Shown in pieces: positions 23,059 to 26,667 of a stretch of 26,667 nt of DNA. The translations under genes were made by a program, and so were the position numbers. The notes under the pieces were generated by a model, which saw nothing but the letters and a program-made list of their open reading frames with translations, had not been told where the DNA came from and ran no database searches. Where the stretch lies: assembly GCA_025924755.1 (NCBI GenBank), contig JAICHT010000007.1:1-26667 (forward strand), in the 5' to 3' direction. Every line of letters starts with the position of its first letter. The stretch's first letter is position 1. Source of the stretch: Chitinophagaceae bacterium. Its GTDB lineage: Bacteria; Bacteroidota; Bacteroidia; Chitinophagales; Chitinophagaceae.

Positions 23059-23783
23059 ACAAAACCGTCTGCCTCGATTTTGGAAATACGCGTTTAAAAG
23101 CTGCCATTTTTTATGAATCGGAATTGAAAGAAATAGTGGTATTGGAAGATGTAATCCATGATTTAAAAACGATCATTGATATTCATAATCCTACCACATC
23201 TATTCTTTCCTCTGTTATCAATCATCCGCCGGAAGTAGAAACATTGTTGCAATCTCATACTGCGTTTCATCAATTAAGCAATCAATCTAAATTACCTTTT
23301 ACTATACCTGTAGGCAAGCCCGAAACCATGGGTGCAGACCGGCTGGCCATAGCAGCAGCGGCGGTATATTTATTTCCGAATACAAATAATTTGGCTATCG
23401 GCCTGGGCACCTGCATCACCTTCAATTTTATTGATAGATTTCAACAATTTTTAGGGGGCTCTATTTCTCCGGGATTAGAAATGCGTATGAAAGCCTTACA
23501 CCAGTTTACCGCAAAACTTCCACTGGTAAAAGCACACTGGAATGTGCCGCTGATTGGCTATGATACGGCTACCAATATACAATCCGGAGTGGTGCTGGGC
23601 ATGGCTAAGGAAATAGATGGAATTGTAGAAATGTACCAAACGCGGTACAGTAACTTTAACGTGCTTTTAACCGGTGGTGACACCCCCTTTTTTGAGCCCC
23701 ACTTGAAAAGTGAGATATTTGCCGACCCTCATTTACTTTTTAAAGGTTTGTATGCAATTAGCCAGGTTAATAATGATCAATAG
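23055..23783 (+). CDS. coaX: Type III pantothenate kinase
   Basis: This 242-residue ASKHA-fold enzyme phosphorylates pantothenate, the first step in coenzyme A synthesis; type III enzymes are insensitive to CoA and acetyl-CoA. CLDFGNTRLKAAIF (6-19) is the phosphate-binding motif, with Asp8. GKPETMGADRLA (87-98) carries the catalytic-type Asp95. GGSISPGLEMRMKALHQFTAKLP is the third signature, and LTGGDTPFF is near the C-terminus. One oddity: the usual D-x-GTA motif reads GLGTCITF, with Gly116 where an Asp that helps hold a monovalent cation is expected. It starts inside the Lon-N stop (ATGA) and ends inside the next gene (11-bp overlap). Confidence 0.92.
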   Translation: MNKTVCLDFGNTRLKAAIFYESELKEIVVLEDVIHDLKTIIDIHNPTTSILSSVINHPPEVETLLQSHTAFHQLSNQSKLPFTIPVGKPETMGADRLAIAAAAVYLFPNTNNLAIGLGTCITFNFIDRFQQFLGGSISPGLEMRMKALHQFTAKLPLVKAHWNVPLIGYDTATNIQSGVVLGMAKEIDGIVEMYQTRYSNFNVLLTGGDTPFFEPHLKSEIFADPHLLFKGLYAISQVNNDQ

Positions 23784-25134
23784 AATAAAGTTGTTTTTCA
23801 AAATAAGTTTCACCTTAATATCCCTCTTATTTTTTCATACGCTGTTTGCACAGGAAAACTCGCCCTACAGCCGCTATGGCTTAGGCGATATTGTTCCCAA
23901 TACCAATATAGTAAACCGGTCTATGGGTGGTGTTTCTGCGGCTTATGCCGATGGGTTGTCGGTAAATTTTAATAATCCTGCTTCCTATTCTGCTTTTAAA
24001 TCGTACCTGGAAGAAAAATCAAAAAAGGTACTTTCCGGCCGCGTGGTGCTGGATGTAGGTATCAATATGAATAACCGCACTTTACAGCAGCCCAACCAAA
24101 CACAAAGCTTTACTACTTCCAACCTTATATTTTCTTATTTACAATTAGGCATTCCTTTAACCAAAAACTGGGGACTGAGCTTTGGGCTGCGGCCTGTAAC
24201 CCGTATTGGCTATAAAATACTTCGTACCGAGCAGTTGCGCAATCCCGTTTCAGGTGCTGTTATTGACAGTGCATCTACTGAATTTGATGGCAGCGGTGGC
24301 AGCTACCTGCCCAGCATCGGGACCGGCTTCGCTATTAAAAATTTTAGTATCGGCGCCAATATGGGTTATCTTTTTGGCAAAAAAGAATATGTAACCACCC
24401 GAACCTTTTTAAATGATTCGGTAGTTTATAATAATGCTGTAGATACCAACCGCACATCCTTTGGCAGTTTGTTTTTTAATGCAGGCGTTCAGTATAAAAT
24501 TAATTTCAGCAAGCAAACCTTCCTGCGGCTGGGGCTGTCCGGAAATTTAAAGCAAACGATTGGAGGCACACAGGATATTATCACCAATACCATTATAAAA
24601 GACCCTACCAATGGCGATTCTAAATTAGATAGTGTATATGCACAAAAAGGCGTTAAGGGAAAAATTACTTACCCGGCGTCATACACCGCAGGGTTTCTGT
24701 TAGACCATACTAATACCGATGCCAGCGGCTGGTCTTTTGGCGCTGACTATATTAAAACAAAATGGAGCGATTACCGTTTTTTTGGTACGATAGATTCTGT
24801 GCAGGACGATTGGCAAATACGCGTAGGCGGACAGGTTAGACCCAAACCTACCAGAAATTATTTTAGTAATGTAGCTTACCGGGCCGGTTTTTTTGTAGGG
24901 CGGGATTATTTAAAAGTGCAGGGCAATCTTCCACTGTATGGCGTGTCAGTTGGTATGGGTTTGCCATTGGCCAATTACAACCGCTTAAGTCCCGGACAAT
25001 ATACCATTGTAAATGTAGGATTGGAATATGAGCGGCGTGGCAATAATCAAAATGTATTAAAAGAAAATACGTTCCGGCTTTCTATCGGTCTTAACTTCAG
25101 CGATCTTTGGTTTAACAAACGCAAGTATGAGTAA
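23773..25134 (+). CDS. Outer-membrane beta-barrel protein of unknown function
   Basis: A protein of 453 residues with a signal peptide (MINRIKLFFK, hydrophobic, ending FAQ at about 25) and then SPYSRYGLGDIVPNTNIVNRSMGG and AYADGLSVNFNNPASYSAF. This opening is shared with Bacteroidota outer-membrane barrels of the FadL/PorV-like kind. Alternating amphipathic strands continue to the C-terminal FRLSIGLNFSDLWFNKRKYE. It should be embedded in the outer membrane. The substrate or partner is unknown; its place between coaX and lptC hints at an envelope role. The start at ATG 23773 overlaps the coaX stop by 11 bp; an upstream ATG at 23710 would lie deep in coaX and precede no signal sequence. Confidence 0.82.
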   Translation: MINRIKLFFKISFTLISLLFFHTLFAQENSPYSRYGLGDIVPNTNIVNRSMGGVSAAYADGLSVNFNNPASYSAFKSYLEEKSKKVLSGRVVLDVGINMNNRTLQQPNQTQSFTTSNLIFSYLQLGIPLTKNWGLSFGLRPVTRIGYKILRTEQLRNPVSGAVIDSASTEFDGSGGSYLPSIGTGFAIKNFSIGANMGYLFGKKEYVTTRTFLNDSVVYNNAVDTNRTSFGSLFFNAGVQYKINFSKQTFLRLGLSGNLKQTIGGTQDIITNTIIKDPTNGDSKLDSVYAQKGVKGKITYPASYTAGFLLDHTNTDASGWSFGADYIKTKWSDYRFFGTIDSVQDDWQIRVGGQVRPKPTRNYFSNVAYRAGFFVGRDYLKVQGNLPLYGVSVGMGLPLANYNRLSPGQYTIVNVGLEYERRGNNQNVLKENTFRLSIGLNFSDLWFNKRKYE

Positions 25135-25699
25135 TGGCCGGCTTCATAAAAAAATACTACAAGCAGCTATACTTTGTGGCTGCTTGTTTGTTTTAGGTTG
25201 CGAAAATGACGAACGGGTCATTAAAGAATTAACCGAAAAAAAAACAATGGTGGATGAAGCCCGCGATGTTACTACCTTATTCAGTCAGCAGGGCGTTTTA
25301 AAAGCAAAGCTGATGGCACCGCTTATGCTGCGCTATACTACCGATACCGCGTTCATAGAATTTCCTAAAAGTTTGCATGTAAATTTCTACAACGACAGCA
25401 TTAAAGTAGAAAGCCAGCTAAATGCCTTATATGGAAAGTATTACGAATCGCTCAACAAAGTGTACCTCCGCGACAGCGTGATGGTGTACAATGTAAAAGG
25501 CGATACGCTGCGCTGCCCCGAACTTTGGTGGGACCAGGTGCAGAAAAAATTTTATACCGATAAGCAGGTGCGCATCCGCACTATAGACAAGCACATCTAC
25601 GGCGGTCAAGGGCTGGAAGCGGGCCAGGACTTCAGCTGGTATATCATCAAACAGCCAACCGGCACGGTGCTGGTATCAGGCGATGAAGTACCGAAATAA
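25127..25699 (+). CDS. lptC: LPS export ABC transporter periplasmic protein LptC, lipoprotein form
   Basis: A 190-residue protein of the LptC family (DUF1239). It links the LptBFG transporter in the inner membrane to the LptA bridge, passing lipopolysaccharide towards the outer membrane. A signal sequence ends in the lipobox VLGC (Cys25), so it is probably lipid-anchored, unlike E. coli LptC. The mature part is beta-rich, with DVTTLFSQQGVLKAKLMAPLMLRY, FPKSLHVNFYND and YESLNKVYLRDSVMVYN. These give the repeated strands of the jellyroll that binds lipid A. It overlaps the preceding barrel gene by 8 bp, and no terminator is seen after it. The other lpt genes are outside the window. Confidence 0.9.
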   Translation: MSNGRLHKKILQAAILCGCLFVLGCENDERVIKELTEKKTMVDEARDVTTLFSQQGVLKAKLMAPLMLRYTTDTAFIEFPKSLHVNFYNDSIKVESQLNALYGKYYESLNKVYLRDSVMVYNVKGDTLRCPELWWDQVQKKFYTDKQVRIRTIDKHIYGGQGLEAGQDFSWYIIKQPTGTVLVSGDEVPK

Positions 25700-25777
25700 T
25701 CAATCGTGCAGCAGCAAAGCAATAGCTGGAATGATAGTTGAGGCGCTTATGTTTCAAACAAAAATTTAAACTACAGT

Positions 25778-26667
25778 ATGGAATACAGAAGAATGGGCAG
25801 TAGCGGCCTGCAATTGAGTGTACTATCGTATGGAAGCTGGGTTACATTTCATAAACAGGTAGATGACAGTCTTGCCGATGAATTAATGGGTGTAGCCTAT
25901 GATAATGGTGTAAACTTTTTTGATAACGCCGAAGTATATGCGCTGGGAGAAAGCGAAAAACTGATGGGCCGTGTATTGAAAAAGAAAGCCTGGGACAGAA
26001 CCTCCTATTGCGTAAGCAGTAAAGTATTTTTTGGATGGCGCGGAAAAGAAAATAAACCGAATCAAAAAGGCCTGAGCCGCAAGCATATAGTGGAAGCCTG
26101 CCACGAAGCACTGCAACGCCTGCAGGTAGATTATCTCGACATTTTCTTTTGCCATCGCCCGGATAAAAACGTGCCGGTTGAAGAAGTGGTATGGACGATG
26201 AATATCCTGATTCAGCAAGGTAAAATTTTATATTGGGGCACCTCCGAATGGAGTGGTGTGGAAATTATGGAAGCGCATAAGGTAGCGCAACAATATAAGC
26301 TGATAGGCCCCAGCGTAGAGCAGCCGCAGTACAATTTATTGGAACGATCAAAGATGGAAAATGAATACCTGCAGATTTTTAAAACGGTAGGTATGGGCAC
26401 TACTATCTGGAGTCCTTTGGCATCGGGCATTTTAACCGGAAAATATAATGATGGCATACCCGAAGGCAGCCGCCTTTCTTTGGAAGGATATGATTGGTTA
26501 AAAGATAATTTAATGGTGCAGGATAAGCTGGCCAAAGTAAAAGAACTTGGTGAGGTTGCCAACAAATTATCTGTGCCGCTATCCACACTTTCTATTGCCT
26601 GGTGTATTAAAAACCCCAATGTAACCACGGCTATATTAGGCGCTACCAAAAAAGAACAATTAGTGGA
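25778..26667 (+). CDS. Aldo/keto reductase, Kv-beta-like (truncated by window edge)
   Basis: An open frame from ATG 25778 runs 296 codons to the window edge without a stop; only the C-terminus is missing. It begins MEYRRMGSSGLQLSVLSYGSW and has the (beta/alpha)8 barrel of the AKR superfamily. The catalytic tetrad is visible: Asp and Tyr in FFDNAEVYALGESE, Lys in SSKVFFG, and His in FFCHRPD. The blocks GLSRKHIVEACHEALQRLQVDYLD, YWGTSEWSGVEIMEAH and IWSPLASGILTGKY resemble the AKR6 group, which includes potassium-channel beta subunits and bacterial relatives. It should reduce aldehydes or ketones with NADPH in the cytoplasm; the substrate is unknown. A weak -7-like TATGTTTC lies at 25748. Confidence 0.93.
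   Translation, partial: MEYRRMGSSGLQLSVLSYGSWVTFHKQVDDSLADELMGVAYDNGVNFFDNAEVYALGESEKLMGRVLKKKAWDRTSYCVSSKVFFGWRGKENKPNQKGLSRKHIVEACHEALQRLQVDYLDIFFCHRPDKNVPVEEVVWTMNILIQQGKILYWGTSEWSGVEIMEAHKVAQQYKLIGPSVEQPQYNLLERSKMENEYLQIFKTVGMGTTIWSPLASGILTGKYNDGIPEGSRLSLEGYDWLKDNLMVQDKLAKVKELGEVANKLSVPLSTLSIAWCIKNPNVTTAILGATKKEQLV

Noticed and set aside
23710..23772. A longer start for the outer-membrane barrel protein inside coaX
   Set aside because: The signal peptide begins at the Met encoded at 23773; the upstream residues come from the coaX reading overlap.
1..26667. CRISPR arrays, tRNA or rRNA genes, insertion sequences, prophage or toxin-antitoxin pairs
   Set aside because: No regularly spaced repeats, no cloverleaf-like sequence, no transposase or integrase motifs and no paired small genes were seen; gaps are all short.

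Overview
This is a gene-dense stretch of ordinary bacterial chromosome with moderate-to-low GC. Its gene content and signals point to the phylum Bacteroidota, probably a member of the Chitinophagaceae or a close relative (inference). The support is: several start-proximal boxes fitting the Bacteroidota -7 consensus TAnnTTTG with no recognisable Shine-Dalgarno sequence; a DUF4918/SMUG2-type glycosylase end; an L,D-transpeptidase of the YkuD_2 type; a diheme cytochrome of the reaction-centre-subunit type; and the order coaX, outer-membrane protein, lptC. I see no rRNA, tRNA, CRISPR array, transposase, integrase or phage gene, and no intergenic gap longer than about 205 bases.

Layout. 1-2400 (+): the C-terminal end of a uracil-DNA-glycosylase-like protein, an AI-2E/PerM-type permease, and a secreted L,D-transpeptidase ended by a hairpin terminator. 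2400-4578 (-): rpoN (sigma-54) followed by a PAP2-like membrane protein. 4658-4933 (+): a small secreted protein of unknown function. 5014-6243 (-): a DegT/KdnA-like sugar aminotransferase. 6380-9796 (-): a diheme cytochrome c, then gnd, then zwf (oxidative pentose phosphate pathway) in a tight run. 10002-11653 (+): korB and the tRNA t6A gene tsaC. 11775-12413 (-): rnhB. 12486-15866 (+): heme A synthase, then a membrane-anchored patatin-like lipase. 15853-16758 (-): a lipid kinase whose 3' end overlaps the lipase gene. 16819-18998 (+): a DUF2905 membrane protein and typA, closed by a perfect 13-bp terminator. 19122-19343 (+): a small CxxC membrane protein. 19392-20291 (-): meaB. 20377-25699 (+): a run of six genes, four of whose junctions overlap (O-antigen ligase-like protein, WaaE-like glycosyltransferase, Lon-N domain protein, coaX, beta-barrel protein, lptC). 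25778 to the end (+): an aldo/keto reductase cut by the window edge.

How the genes fit together. Three themes recur. The first is envelope and lipopolysaccharide work: KdnA-like transaminase, O-antigen ligase, WaaE-like transferase, LptC, outer-membrane protein, L,D-transpeptidase, patatin lipase, lipid kinase and PAP2-like protein. The second is central redox metabolism: zwf/gnd, KorB, cytochrome c, heme A synthase for an aa3-type oxidase, and MeaB for B12-dependent mutase. The third is housekeeping: rpoN, rnhB, tsaC, typA and coaX. I found no clear novel defence, mobile or regulatory system. The points most worth a second look are the membrane patatin/lipid-kinase pair, the CoaX with a changed metal-site motif, korB without korA beside it, the cytochrome-gnd-zwf run, and the small secreted or membrane proteins of unknown function.
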